This document shows positions 24,700-35,589 of a stretch of DNA of 64,000 bases, piece after piece. A program made the translations under genes and the position numbers. Position 1 is the first letter of the stretch. Every line of letters begins with the position of its first letter. Below the pieces are notes generated by a model. It was not told where the DNA came from. It ran no database searches and saw nothing but the letters and a program-made list of their open reading frames with translations. This stretch comes from Diphasiastrum complanatum (Eukaryota > Streptophyta > Lycopodiopsida > Lycopodiales > Lycopodiaceae): positions 29,250,107 to 29,314,106 of the forward strand of contig CM055094.1 of assembly GCA_029204225.1 (NCBI GenBank), given 5' to 3'.

Positions 24700-25381
24700 T
24701 GTTAAAAATTCACAATTCTAGCTTGACTAGTTTTGGTCATATGACTTGTAAATAGTTAAATGGTCATGATGTGGCTTGTCACACGTGCCAAATAGCATAG
24801 GATTCCATTCATAAGGATGTTCTCAAGTAGACCTAAGTGTTAGAACCTTTGGAATGAGTCCAAATTATGCTTAGATACAAGGGAGAAAAAATAGGAGCTA
24901 TTTTTGGTAATTTTTGCATTGCTGAGGGATCTCCAAGATTCCAACCCTAACTTGGTAGGGATGAAAGATCCACCAAAATTAGAATTAGGGATAGGTTTAG
25001 GGATACTCATACCTGCCCAAAACCGTGATGGATCATGTATATATAGGTGATGATATCTCACCAAAATCAATCAAGCAATTTCATGTTTTTTCTCTCATAA
25101 TGGTGCAATTGCTCTCTATGTTCATAATTGTTTGAGTACTTGTGATTACTAATGATTATAGGATTGAATGTAGGTCTGGTGTACAGTACTCAGACTGTGG
25201 GAGGCCGTACTTTCACACGTGTGAAGCCTTCTTCAAGGATTTGGGCCATTTAGTGAGGTTCAAGCATAGATTTTTGATGGATTTTGATGGTTTAACTTGT
25301 GCTAATCTTATGAAATCATAATCTATTGTTTCCCTCATCATTTCAAGTGTTTTAGGATCCTTATTTGCTGTAATTTTTACA
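24700..25381 (+). repeat. Copia B 3' LTR
   Basis: 682 bp and almost identical to the 5' LTR; followed by GACG, the right target duplication. Confidence 0.95.
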
Positions 25382-26160
25382 GACGACGTCGACTATGTGA
25401 ACTTGAGGCCTGGTGAGACGACTCGGCTGATGCTTCTTCATAGACCGGAAGCACAAAATCCAGGTGGAAGCCATGGATTTTGTTTTCTAGGTGAGAGGCG
25501 TCTAGAAGAGACAACAAAGAGCCAACAACGAATTGCTGCTTAGTATTGCTCTTGATAACTCATTTGAGCTCACCATAAACAGTCTTGAACCAATTATATG
25601 GTTCAAGAGGGGATTTGGCCAACTTGGTATAGGACTCAACTATCCTATGGAGGACTTGTGAAGTGATGCGGTCTTTCTTGAGGTTGCCAACCATCAGGAA
25701 GTTGTTCAGTAGCTGGGCAGCAGAGGGTTTTGGAAGGCTCAATGATGGCATCAAGGAAGTATCCGTCATTGGTCCAGTGCAAATCATTGGTGAGGTAGAT
25801 GTATGGCTGGATGGCTTGTTTGGCCTGCTTATGATTGGGTGAGGCTTGTGTACCTAACGCTATACCTATGGCTACAAGGGTGGCCTCAATGACATGCACC
25901 TTGTGTGTTGCTCCCTGAAAGGTAATATAAAATCTGGATTTCTCTTCCTTCCACGTACTGAAGGCAAGAGTGATGAAATCCATGTTGATTTTGCCAGAAA
26001 AGGCTCTCTCATGAATACCCATTGCAGTGAGCAGAGGCTCCGCAAGGGTCATCCACTGAGTGACCATGCTTGTGCTAGGAAGGATCATGATGTCCGTTGC
26101 AGATGGGACATCACGATGGATAGTATAACGCGGAGACTGGGAAGTATCTGTAGAAGACAT

Positions 26161-26576
26161 GATGAGCAGAAAGGAAATGTAAGACACGTGAAAGTATATC
26201 ATAAAGCAGTTTAGGAAGTTTGGAAGGCTTTGGTCGCGGGAGAAATTCGCAAGAGCTTCGCTAGCACAAGTGAGGAATGAATCGAATTCATCCAATTAAT
26301 AGGTGGATCTGGTGGGTCGATTACACTGAATACTAGTTTGGCTGATTAATTCAGAACCAAAATTTGTAGGCATATACAATATTGCAAAAATAGGCTATAT
26401 AAATCTCGGCAAAGGTTTCTGGGGATCTGAACCTATCAAACGAACGTTTTCCAGGGCTGGCGAAGGATTAACCTTCGCCCAAGAGGGTCCTTTGCCCAGG
26501 TACTGTCATAAATGTATTTTCTCAAGATCTGAGGCTATGGCCAATCTAATTTTGACATTTTAAGATCATTTATCAG
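26161..26576 (-). other. Gypsy spacer, part 1 (left of element C)
   Basis: Non-coding sequence between the extra ORF and the integrase of the gypsy element. It carries GGCGAAGG (26459-26466) and CCTTCGCC (26472-26479) as an inverted pair. The same words recur beyond element C at 32215, 32311 and 32366, supporting the idea that element C split one spacer. Confidence 0.55.
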
Positions 26577-27024
26577 TTAGAAATCAGCTTGTGATCTGAT
26601 TCATTAGTATAAGCTCTAAATGTGATGATGTAATTAGTGTACAGTTTATTTGGTTTATTGTATATGGTTGTGATCGGGATGTGACTCGTTAGGATATATT
26701 GATCGGGCATTGATCCCGTAGACGGCTACTTGGGTTAGCTGAGTAGCCACACATAGGAAGAATTAGCCTGTACAGAGTTATTTACAGTACTTGCTATACT
26801 TGGGGGCATGTCCCAAGTTTGTCGGTCGAATTTGGCCATATTGGGCCCGACCTTGGTTTGACAGGTGGTAGGCCAATTTTAGGACACCTGCCTTTTCATG
26901 CAGTTTGTGATTACTCTATATGTATAGTGTTTCTTTGTAATCTAATAACTTTTGTTGTGCCATCTTTGTGAGGAGTGGCTATGGTGATTGTGTGATGTGA
27001 TTTGCATATTGTACTAGATCCTAA
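26577..27024 (+). repeat. Element C 5' LTR
   Basis: 448 bp, starts TTAGAAATCAGC and ends CTAGATCCTAA. PBS follows after a 7-nt spacer. Confidence 0.85.
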
Positions 27025-30000
27025 TTCAACTTGGTATCAGAGCGTCAGGGTGATGCAGGTATGCACGATCCGGTGGAGCTATGGGATAGCGTCTTTCACC
27101 AGGAAAAATAGTACTTGGAGCGTCTCAGAAGAGAGGACTTCATACGGGGTATCGGCAGTCCGGATGGCATGATACAGCAAAGTTCCTTTGGAGCTTCTAG
27201 GAAGATCAAAACGATCGTCGTAGGTGGATTCCAAGGAGAATTCACGGAGAAACTTGCAATTTTGGTGGTTTTGGAGAAATCATCCATGGTGGCTTCATAA
27301 TTCACTGTGTGGACAGCCGTTTGGCGCAACGGGGCTTGCAAGGGATTTGCAAAGAGTAGTGAGGGATTGCCATAACAATTTACAGGAAGCAATTCGATTG
27401 AAAACAGAGGAATTTGGGAAATTTCCAGTTTCATGGGGTGTTGACTTGTTTGTGGTCAATATCGCATCAATTGGAGAGCTGTAAATTGGTTCAAAACACC
27501 TGAGGGAGGGCAACCTTAGTGGTGTAGGAGCTGCAAGTGAAATCTCAGTAAAAGACTGAGAAATGCCCAAGAAATCCTCTCTCAGAGCTGTGGTTTGAAA
27601 ACCGGGGTTTACAGAGTGAAAAGCATAGATCTTTCTCTGTAGGAAGCCTTTTCTGATGCTATAAAATCATGCAGTAGGGTGCCCTGTGCTGCCAAGGTGT
27701 GGCTAGGAGGCCGTAGGTAGCCGCACGCCAGGAAAAGTGTTGGATCAGATCTTTTGGAGTTGCCATAGCTATGGAAATTAGCAAGCAAAGGAGAGGAAGA
27801 GAGAGAGAGGTTGGAACAGGCCGTGGAAGACCCTCACGGACGTTGCGCGCAGCCAGCCAAAATGAACACTTATTTGCCATAAGTGTATAGTGTATGGAGG
27901 GCTGTAGGTAAACGCACAAGTGGAGCGTGGCCATTGGATCGAGCTTTGGCAATTTAATGGTGGAAAATATTCAGCTGTGGGCCTTAGGATCAAAAAGGGC
28001 CATTGGAAGGGGGCTTTGAAAAGGCCATGAAGAAATGAAGGGCAAAATAGCCTTCATTTTCAATAGAAAAATTTCAGAAGGAAGTTTTGAAAAGGACCCG
28101 AAGGGCTTGAAAGTCTTTTCTTCATTAAAAATTTTCATTGCAAAGAAATAGTTCAAAATTGCAAGTCACCCTTTGGAAAGGCCTAACCTAGGCTAGAAGG
28201 CACCTTTTTTTGGCCATCCTTGGGCCAAAATGATCCCTGAAACTAGTTGCTCAGAGCCAGCGGATAGAGCAACATCACAGACAAGGAAAAATGCATTTTG
28301 GGGAGTTTTCGTCACCATTCTATCGAGCGGAGTGCGGGTGACCTAGAAATAAGCTACATTCGCCATTTGGGTACCGTAAGGCCATATTTGGGGCAAAATT
28401 TGGCTGGTGAAACCTGCTGCAGGGCAGTACAATGAGGCATTATCACTTTGGAATCATTATTACTTACTCTTGACAGGGTATCAGGGTGTTTGGAAGCGGT
28501 CAATGCAGTATGAGAGCGAATGGTAGCGGAATTGTGTGGAGAAAGCTAGTATTGGCGACGGAAGTGTAGTTTGGCGATGTGACTACTCATCATTGGTGAC
28601 AATTTTGAGAGGGCAAGCAATCAAACGTGAGAGGTAGGCATGGTGCCGGTTACAGGTGAAAAATTCTTGTGATCAGGTTCAACTTTTGGGGTTTGAACCA
28701 ACCAACGTCAAGTGGCATTTTGGGAGAACGCTCGCACAAGCATGATCGGCAGTGACATTGTTGAGTCAGGTGATAGCTGCATTGACACACGAATCTGTAG
28801 CTTGAAAATTTCTCATTTGGAGGAAAATATGGGTTAGCTTGGAGGTACACACATATTGGTGGTCACAGGTGATGGAAGTGCGAAGTGGTGCTATTTGAAA
28901 GCCATTGGGCAAGATAGCAGACTTGCATTGGACGAGCTATGTGTGGGACACACAAAGGATGAAGAACAGGTCAGTAATCACACTTTGAATGCTCTTGGCG
29001 AGTGGTGAGTGTGATGATTTTGCAGTTTTGCAGTCGGTAAGTCATTTTTTATCAAGACATTTTAGCTATGGAGCAGTGTATCAGGTTTATCATCAAGGAG
29101 ATACACTTCAACTGCCAATTTGGATAAGTCAAGTCAATTTTCCATATCAATATTGCATCAGGGATGTAGATTTCAGTGATGACAAGGTGCAAATCATTTG
29201 GTTTGGGCCATGGAAGATCTCACAGATTCACTTGGAGGGATATTGGCATGCAAGTCATGTCAGGGACTTGATGGTGGCTTTGGAGTTCACATCTCAGTGT
29301 AATCTCAAGGAGTGGTTTGGAACCATTCACAGGAGCAGCTTGGAGCTAGCTTGGGAGAATACAGATGGGCACTGTAGGGTAGATGCTCAAATCTTTGTGA
29401 TCAGGGATGGCATTGGAATACCTGGTAGGGATAGCACTGTAGGATGACATGGGATGATCATTAGGGTGCAGCTATTTCATATTGGACTTGAGTCATTTGA
29501 TGGACAAGACTTACAGGTGGGATTCATGATGGAATCAGGAAGCTGCAAACACAAATGGACAAAGCGTGAAGCTTTGAGAGCCAGCTCTAGATTGGAGAGT
29601 TGATGGAGATCGCACGAGGTGTGATCGGAGGGCAAGTACCATGATGGGTGTTTTGCTAGCGATCTACTAACTATAGGGAACATTCATGGCGAGGACTTCG
29701 TGGTGTGCTCATTTGGGAGTATAGGATGGCATTACAGTAGAGGGCCAGTTTTGGACATTGGCATCGATGGGGAGACATCTACCATCACGGGTGTGGATAA
29801 GCTATCTATAGCTTTCATGCATTTGGCTGTATTTGCAGGAGTCTAGGCTTGGCACAAGTGTTGGAATTTCTTGGTGCAGATTCTCAGGTGGTGAGATTAG
29901 GGAGAAGCCTAGAGGCAGTCACTCAGAGCTATATACCTCAGTATGATCAGGGAGACAATGGTCTCGGGATCCCGTGAGCAACAACTCAGGGATATGCTTG

Positions 30001-31742
30001 TGTTGGCATGGTGTTAGGTGGCACATAGCCAGGCAGAGTGAGCATATGCTAGGAGCCAAGTGGAACAGGTGATGCTTTGGAGTTCGGCTTGTCTAGCAGG
30101 ATGGTGACCAGAATCGGAGACATCAGGTGAGCATAGTATGTGGATGACGAGTCCATTGGGGTGGCACTCAGGGAGATGCTACAATTGCTCAGATATGATA
30201 TGTCATTTGATGTATGGATGGTGTTCTTCAGCTGGTGCATCATGTGGTGACCTAGGGACGGGTCAAGCCTACTTGGATGTAGGTGACATGGAGTGTACCT
30301 GTGGTGGTACATATCATGAGGGCATGGAGGGCATTACGGGGTGATGTGGATCCAACATGCCCATGGTTGTGAGCTGACAGAGATGGAGATGGTTGCTCAG
30401 GGAGTGATAGTTGATACTTTGGCGAATGATCAAGTGAGCTGCATGGTTATATGCACAGTTATCTCCAGGTTGGCGTCACATGTTGTGTCTATCCATCATC
30501 TTTTGGTAAGCAGGATGCAGCTTTTGGTTAGATCCAGTTGGAGTCTAGTTGCACTATAGGTGGATAGATTCTTGGGGAGCTATCAGCAGGTAATGGATAC
30601 TTGGTGATCAGATGGTACAGGAGGGTACAGGGTTCTGGAGCTATCCTACCTGATATGCTATGGATCGTGGGTGAGTTATTCATCACGATAGTGGATCTAG
30701 TTTGTATTTGCTTTGGCTTGGACGCTATGATGGTTGTTGTGGAGAGATAGGCTCCTTGGTGGGAGGCCTATAGACTGGTCAAATCAGAGTTGGCAACGTC
30801 AAGCATGGAAAGTGAACTTACATGGGATGTAGGACAGGCTGATCATTATCAGTATCTCTGAGAGGTGGGCGAGCTACTCAGGTATAGCCTATGGTGAGGT
30901 TTGTGTACATTCATTCATTGAGTCTTTGGTAGACTCTTGTGCTTGGAGCATTGGGAATGGGTGGGGATCAGCTTTCAGGACTTATTGGATAAATGTATAT
31001 GCTTGGACGTGGGAGCATCTTGGTACAGGTGCAGGCCATGGTTGAGGACCTAATTTGGTGACTAGTGGTGTCGCAACGGATCTACAGGTGGCACAGGTGT
31101 TGGTACGACAGGATACCACTTATGGGCAGGCCTTGGTCATGTATTTGATGCTTTATCACTCATGTTGGTTTGCGTGAGTGTGTGTGGGCTTGCATGTTGC
31201 CTTGTCACGGGAGTCTAAATCTGAGTCGGAGTCGTATATGGTTGTGCATTTGCTACGTCAGGAACAAAGTAGTCATTTTACACTCATTGACTTGTCATTG
31301 TCTACTAGTTGTCTATCTGGTGAGGGTGCAATCTTATGGTGGCAGTAAGATTTCCTCAGGTTGAGTCTCAGTTGCTCATTTATGTCAGCTTTACAGGTTT
31401 GTGCTTGTAAGTGTCTGATAGGATGTCAGCCTAGCTAGATGGAGGATGTAAGTCTCATGGTGGCAGTGGGATTTCCTCAGTTTGAGCCATGTCGCTCATG
31501 TGGACCACTTGTGTTCAAGTCGGATTGGAGACGAGTCAGTTGGTTGAGAGTATGGTAGACTCTCTGTATGAGCATTGTGTTTACATGATACTTTGTGAGT
31601 CAAACCTGGTGGTTTGTTGGTGTGCTTGAGTGTGAGTCAAGTACATAGTAGTTGTGATATGCATAACATCTTTTGGACACTCCAAATGCTGCTGCAATAT
31701 ATTGTTTTTCACTCTTATCACATTTGAGCTTAAGGGAGAGAG
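27025..31742 (+). other. Element C interior, no recognisable proteins
   Basis: PBS at 27032-27043. The region is G/T-rich on the plus strand and broken by stops in all frames. The longest plus frame is 28989-29447 (152 codons, Trp/His-rich, for example QIIWFGPWKISQIHLEGYW); it resembles nothing I know and may be chance or a relic. A 33-bp word around ATGGTGGCAGTRRGATTTCC is duplicated at about 31332 and 31451. The purine tract at 31730-31742 closes the interior. Confidence 0.6.
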
Positions 31743-32190
31743 TTAGAAATCAGCCTGTGATCTGATTCATTAGTATAAGCTCTAAATGTGATGATGTAAT
31801 TAGTGTACAGTTTATTTGGTTTACTGTATATGATTGTGATCGGGACATGACCCGTTAGGATATATTGATCGGGCAGTGATCCCGTAGACAGCTACTTGGG
31901 TTAGCCGAGTAGCCACACATAGGAAGAATTAGCCTATACAGAGTTATTTACAGTACTTGCTATACTTGGGGGCATGTCCCAAGTTTGTCGGTCGAATTTG
32001 GACATATTGGGCCCGACCTTAGTTTGACAGGTGGTAGGCCAATTTTATGACACCTGCCTTTTCATGCAGTTTGTGAATACTCTATATGTACAGTGTTTCT
32101 TTGTAATCTAATAACTTTTGTTGTGCCATCTTTGTGAGGAGTGGCTATGGTGATTGTGTGATGTGATCTGCATACTACACTAGATCCTAA
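31743..32190 (+). repeat. Element C 3' LTR
   Basis: 448 bp, the same length as the 5' LTR, preceded by the purine tract AAGGGAGAGAG. Confidence 0.85.
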
Positions 32191-32520
32191 CAGGAATTCC
32201 AACTCTATCAGGCCGGCGAAGGTTCATAATGAGGGTAAGGTGCTGTTCGCAAAATGGCATATTACTGATCCTTTGTCTGGCTGAAAAACTAGATATTTCC
32301 TAGACAGGAACCTTCGCCCAATCCAAATTAGATAAATCTGAAGTGGATGTACAGTCTGGAGGCTCAGCGAAGGTTTCTGATACTGTACAGCCAAATCTGA
32401 CCAAAACAGTGATTTTCTAAGTCATTTTTCATAAAAAAAAAAAATATTGTTCTTCCTTTTTCCCATGCTGATGCCTTTTCTGACTTTTGCTCATCAGTCT
32501 TTTCTCAATTTTTTTTTTTT
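32191..32520 (-). other. Gypsy spacer, part 2 (right of element C)
   Basis: Non-coding. It contains GGCGAAGG (32215-32222), CCTTCGCC (32311-32318) and AGCGAAGG (32366-32373), matching the words in part 1, and two A/T runs near 32430 and 32510. Confidence 0.55.
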
Positions 32521-33722
32521 TTATAGTCTTTTCACACAAAAACTGAACAAATGAAATATTGAAAACAACAAATTGAAAAACAAACAGGCTTGTTGATCTG
32601 GTGGAGCCGGCTGCCAAAACTTGCGTAATTGGCTACCATTCATCGGAGTATCAAATCTTTTTCCATCCAAGTGCTCAAGAATTATTGCGCCATAGTTCAA
32701 GATTTCCTTTACTTTATATGGGCCTTCATCGGTAACTTCAATTTTCCCTTGATCAGCTTGGTTTTGCATCAATGCAAGATCTCCTGCTTCCAGATCCTTT
32801 TTGTGCAATCGACGATCGTGCCATGCCTTCCGGCAAGCTTTCTCTGCTGCTAAGGCATGAATTGCCATCAATTGGATTTTACATAATTTGTGCAACGCTT
32901 CATGACGTAGTTGTAAAGACTTATCATCATTTAACCGCTCTGTTGTCGCTATGCGTAAAGATGGGATTAAAAATTCAATCGGCATGACAACATCTTGACC
33001 ATAGACTAGTTGGAAGGGTGTTCGATTTGTACTATTTTTGTAAGCAGTTCTGAATGCCCATAATGTTGTATACAGTTTATGTTCCCAATCAAACCGACTC
33101 GCTTCAATTGTCTTTGTCATAATGATGCAGAGAATCTTATTGGAAGATTCAACTTGGCCATTTCCTCTGGGATAGTAGGGAGTGCTAAATCTATGTATCA
33201 CAAAAAAATCTTCCAGTAAACACTTTATTGTTTGATTAACAAAGTGTGTACCCCGGTCACTGACAATCTCAATCAGACATCCAAAACTGTTTATAATATT
33301 TTCATACAAAAACTTGGCCGTAGATTTCGCATCGGCAACTTTGACAGCTTTTGCTTCAACCCACTTGGTCATGTAATCAGTTGCTACGATAATGTATCGG
33401 GCTTGAGATACTTGCGCGACAGAATGAATAGGACCAACATAATCCAGTCCCCATTTTTCAAATGGTGCTTGCAATAAAACTGGATGCAAGGGTTCATAGT
33501 TTTGTCGATAGGTCGTCATGCTTGTTGGCAAACATCACATGTCTGAATAAAATTTTCTTTGTCCTTATGAAGCGCAGGCCACCAACAACCTGTTTGCAAA
33601 AGTTTGCAAACAATGATATCTGTAGAGAAGTGTCCTCCACCCATGCCATCATGTAAAAATATGATTAAATCTGGGACTTTATGCAGTAAAACACACTTAG
33701 AATTTGCTTTGCACAAGAACAC
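32521..33722 (-). pseudogene. Ty3/gypsy integrase (Athila/Tat-like), truncated element
   Basis: The integrase N-terminal zinc finger reads HDGMGGGHF...CDVCQQA (33650-33520). A one-base frame change near 33525 leads into the 336-codon main frame. The catalytic triad is visible: D in WGLDYVGPI, D in IVSDRGTHF and E in GNGQVESSN. A C-terminal GPYKVKEIL module and NGSQLRKFWQP complete the domain. The C-terminal arrangement is typical of non-chromoviral gypsy elements. Upstream gag, protease, RT and RNase H are absent because copia D's LTR abuts at 33723. Downstream on the same strand lie the spacer and the long extra ORF. The missing pol and the frame change make it non-functional. Confidence 0.9.
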
Positions 33723-35050
33723 AGATCATGCTACACAGTAACACAGACAAAAAAACACTCTCCATAGCAAGCTCACATAGCAACTGTATTTCTCAGAATG
33801 AAATTACATTGTACATATAGTTGTTCACTCAGGCAACCCATGCATGATCCAGATTGTCGTTGGCGGGATGCATGTCCCGTCGACTTGCCTTGTGGCGAGG
33901 CCAACTGATCCTTATCAACTAATAGGACCCACGGTACAGTAACACAATGATTCTACTTTAATTCTAACTCTCTCCCTTAAAGTAGAGTCTACTTTTTATA
34001 CAGTCATATACATAGCTTTAAAGTCAACAAACTTTAAGTACAGACAACTTTGATCTAAACTTATCAAACTTTTCTCCAACAAGTGGCTTAGTGAGAATAT
34101 CAACTAGTTGTTCTTCTGTGCTACAATGAACAACATGAATTTCACGACTCAGCAGCCTCTCACGTATAAAGTGATACTGAATCTCAATGTGTTTAGTTCT
34201 CGCATGGAACACTGGATTCTTTGCTAGCTAAATGCTACTCTGATCGTCGCTATGTAAGGTCGTGGGATTTTTCTGCTTCATGCCAACTTCTTCCAAGATT
34301 TGTCTTAAACATATAGCTTCTTGTGCTGCACTACACATTGCCTTATACTCTGCTTCTGTGGTGGAAAGAGCAATTGTACTTTGCCTCTGACTAGACCAGG
34401 AAAAGCAACTACCACAAAACTAGAATACATACCCTATGGTGGATCTACGATCATCATAGTCACCTCCCCAATCCACATCCACATAGCCACACAACTCAGG
34501 TAAACCATCATGCTTCCTGTAAATCAAGCCATAATCTGAAGTGCCTTTCACATAACGCAAAATGCGTTTAGCTGCCTTCCAATGCATTTCCGTAGGTGCT
34601 GCCATAAACTGACTTACAATGCCAATAGCATAGCATATATCTGGTCTAGTCGTGGTAAGGTAAATCAAGCTCCCTACTAATTGCCTATACAATGTAGCAT
34701 CAAATGACTGTGACTCATCAAGCTTAGAAAGCCTTTTACCTGGTTCAATAGGAGTATTTACTGGTTTACAATCCTGCAACCTAAACCTGTGCAGCAACTC
34801 TTTGACATATTTTACCTGTGTTAAACCCACTTCGTGTCCTTTTTGCCACACCTCTACTCCAAGGCAATAATGCATCATGCTGAGATATGTCATCTCGAAT
34901 TGTTCCATGAGGTCTTTCTTGATCATATCTATCATCTCTTGATAATTTCCCGTAATAATCAAGTCATCAACATAAAGAGCAACCAAAGCAACCATACCAT
35001 CAAAGCATAAGACATATAGATTTGGATCAGAGTGCGTTCTCACCAGTCAA
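33723..35050 (-). pseudogene. Copia D remnant: RT C-half, RNase H and 3' LTR
   Basis: From about 35043 to 34024 one frame of 340 codons encodes THSDPNLYVLCF, LYVDDLIITGN (RT catalytic box), GSLIYLTTTRPDICYA, RNase H (DVDWGGDYDDRRST, STTEAEYKA) and VDILTKPLVGEKF. Two in-frame TAG codons interrupt it, at 34422-34420 and 34230-34228. The N-terminal fingers of RT and everything upstream are missing. Purine tract TTTAAGGGAGAG (about 33982-33971) precedes an LTR starting near 33968 and running down to about 33724, against the gypsy integrase. The LTR start (GTTAGAATT) resembles that of element C. A protease/integrase relic of possibly the same copy lies at 35590-36290. Confidence 0.85.
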
Positions 35051-35359
35051 TCTAGCATCAAAGAGACGAAGTTAGTTGTCATGCGAAAGTTCGTTCCCAT
35101 GAGAGTGATAGTATAGTTCAGATTTCAACATGAATAGAGGATCCAAATCTAATTCTAACATCCATTAAGCCTAACCATTAACACTACGCATCCACAATAA
35201 AGATAGCTTACTCTTTCTCTCTTACAAAAAGTATAATAACATACATTCCCAATAACATTCAGATCCAACAATGAGCAAAAACCAAAGAAAGCATGAGAGA
35301 TGGAGGAAAAGTGATAGAGAGCAAAAATATTCATCAATCCATTCCTGAAGAGAACCAAT
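35051..35359. other. Unassigned sequence between copia D and the repeat arm
   Basis: AT-rich, with no gene. An 89-bp segment (35071-35159) is bounded by GTTAG and CTAAC, like LTR ends of element C type, but without a flanking duplication. Confidence 0.4.
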
Positions 35360-35550
35360 CTGCTTAGGCCCTGCGACATTAAAAGTCTCGCAAAAAGGCC
35401 TAAATGTCCTTTTATTGACTTTCTAATTAATCAAATCTCTATGTGATCATCGGCTTCGACTTACACACGCAGGGTGCCAAATCTCTCTCACTTATTAACT
35501 AGGGTTAGGGTTGCCTTGGGATCCGCAAGCCCTTCAATAGTAATAAAATA
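35360..35550 (-). repeat. Third copy of the inverted-repeat arm (partial)
   Basis: It matches the outer ~190 bp of the right arm at 16890-17076, including TTAACTAGGGTTAGGGTTG and CACGCAGGGTGCCAAAT, in the same orientation. It breaks off at about 35365 where the arm would continue to the hairpin centre. It lies inside broken copia sequence. Confidence 0.88.
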
Positions 35551-35589
35551 TAGAGCCTTACCCAAGGAAGGTACACTCATAGGACCACA

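Larger units (their letters stand above)
19240..25381 (+). mobile_element. Copia B: young, nearly intact Ty1/copia retrotransposon
   Basis: A 6142-bp element on the plus strand with 682-bp LTRs (19240-19921, 24700-25381; TGTTAAAAAT...TTTTTACA). By eye the LTRs differ at about five sites, roughly 99% identity. The flanks share GACG (19236-19239 and 25382-25385), a 4-bp target duplication; five bases, the copia norm, would need a mismatch. PBS and PPT are perfect. The coding region has one nonsense codon and two frame changes. It inserted into the minus-strand extra ORF of a gypsy element in the opposite orientation. Confidence 0.96.
17077..26160 (-). pseudogene. Extra ORF of a gypsy element, split by copia B
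   Basis: The frame starts at ATG 26160 (MSSTDTSQSP), with a further upstream in-frame start at 26295. It reads a globular part (FSTWKEEKSRFYITF, YIYLTNDLHWTND), changes frame near 25740, has a TGA at 25560 and continues to 25382. After removing copia B the same frame resumes at 19235 (...SSHSRRRQCSEIIILDS...) and runs to 18892. A Ser/Pro-rich linker follows, then heptad-rich coiled-coil stretches (18750-18030, with KKKEME, SEAEKKMAQQHADRLEG, KVEMYKVSLQRF). Broken frames (17773-17360, 17309-17127) complete it, ending beside the inverted repeat. The total would be about 900-1000 residues. It lies downstream of a gypsy integrase on the same strand, the position of env-like or extra ORFs in Athila/Tat elements. 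The protein family is not recognised. Confidence 0.6.
26577..32190 (+). mobile_element. Element C: coding-poor LTR retroelement (LARD-like)
   Basis: Two 448-bp LTRs (26577-27024 and 31743-32190) with about 20 differences by eye, mostly C/T and G/A. PBS TGGTATCAGAGC lies at 27032-27043 and purine tract TTAAGGGAGAG ends just before the 3' LTR. LTR ends are TTAG...CTAA (or GTTAG...CTAAC) rather than TG...CA. The immediate flanks share only CAG. The 4.7-kb interior has no gag or pol motif, and its longest plausible frame is 152 codons. It must have been mobilised by proteins from another element. It is inserted in the spacer of the minus-strand gypsy element. Confidence 0.85.

Noticed and set aside
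35071-35159. 89-bp segment with GTTAG/CTAAC ends as a tiny transposon
   Set aside because: The flanks show no target duplication and the termini are only 5 bp; chance cannot be excluded.
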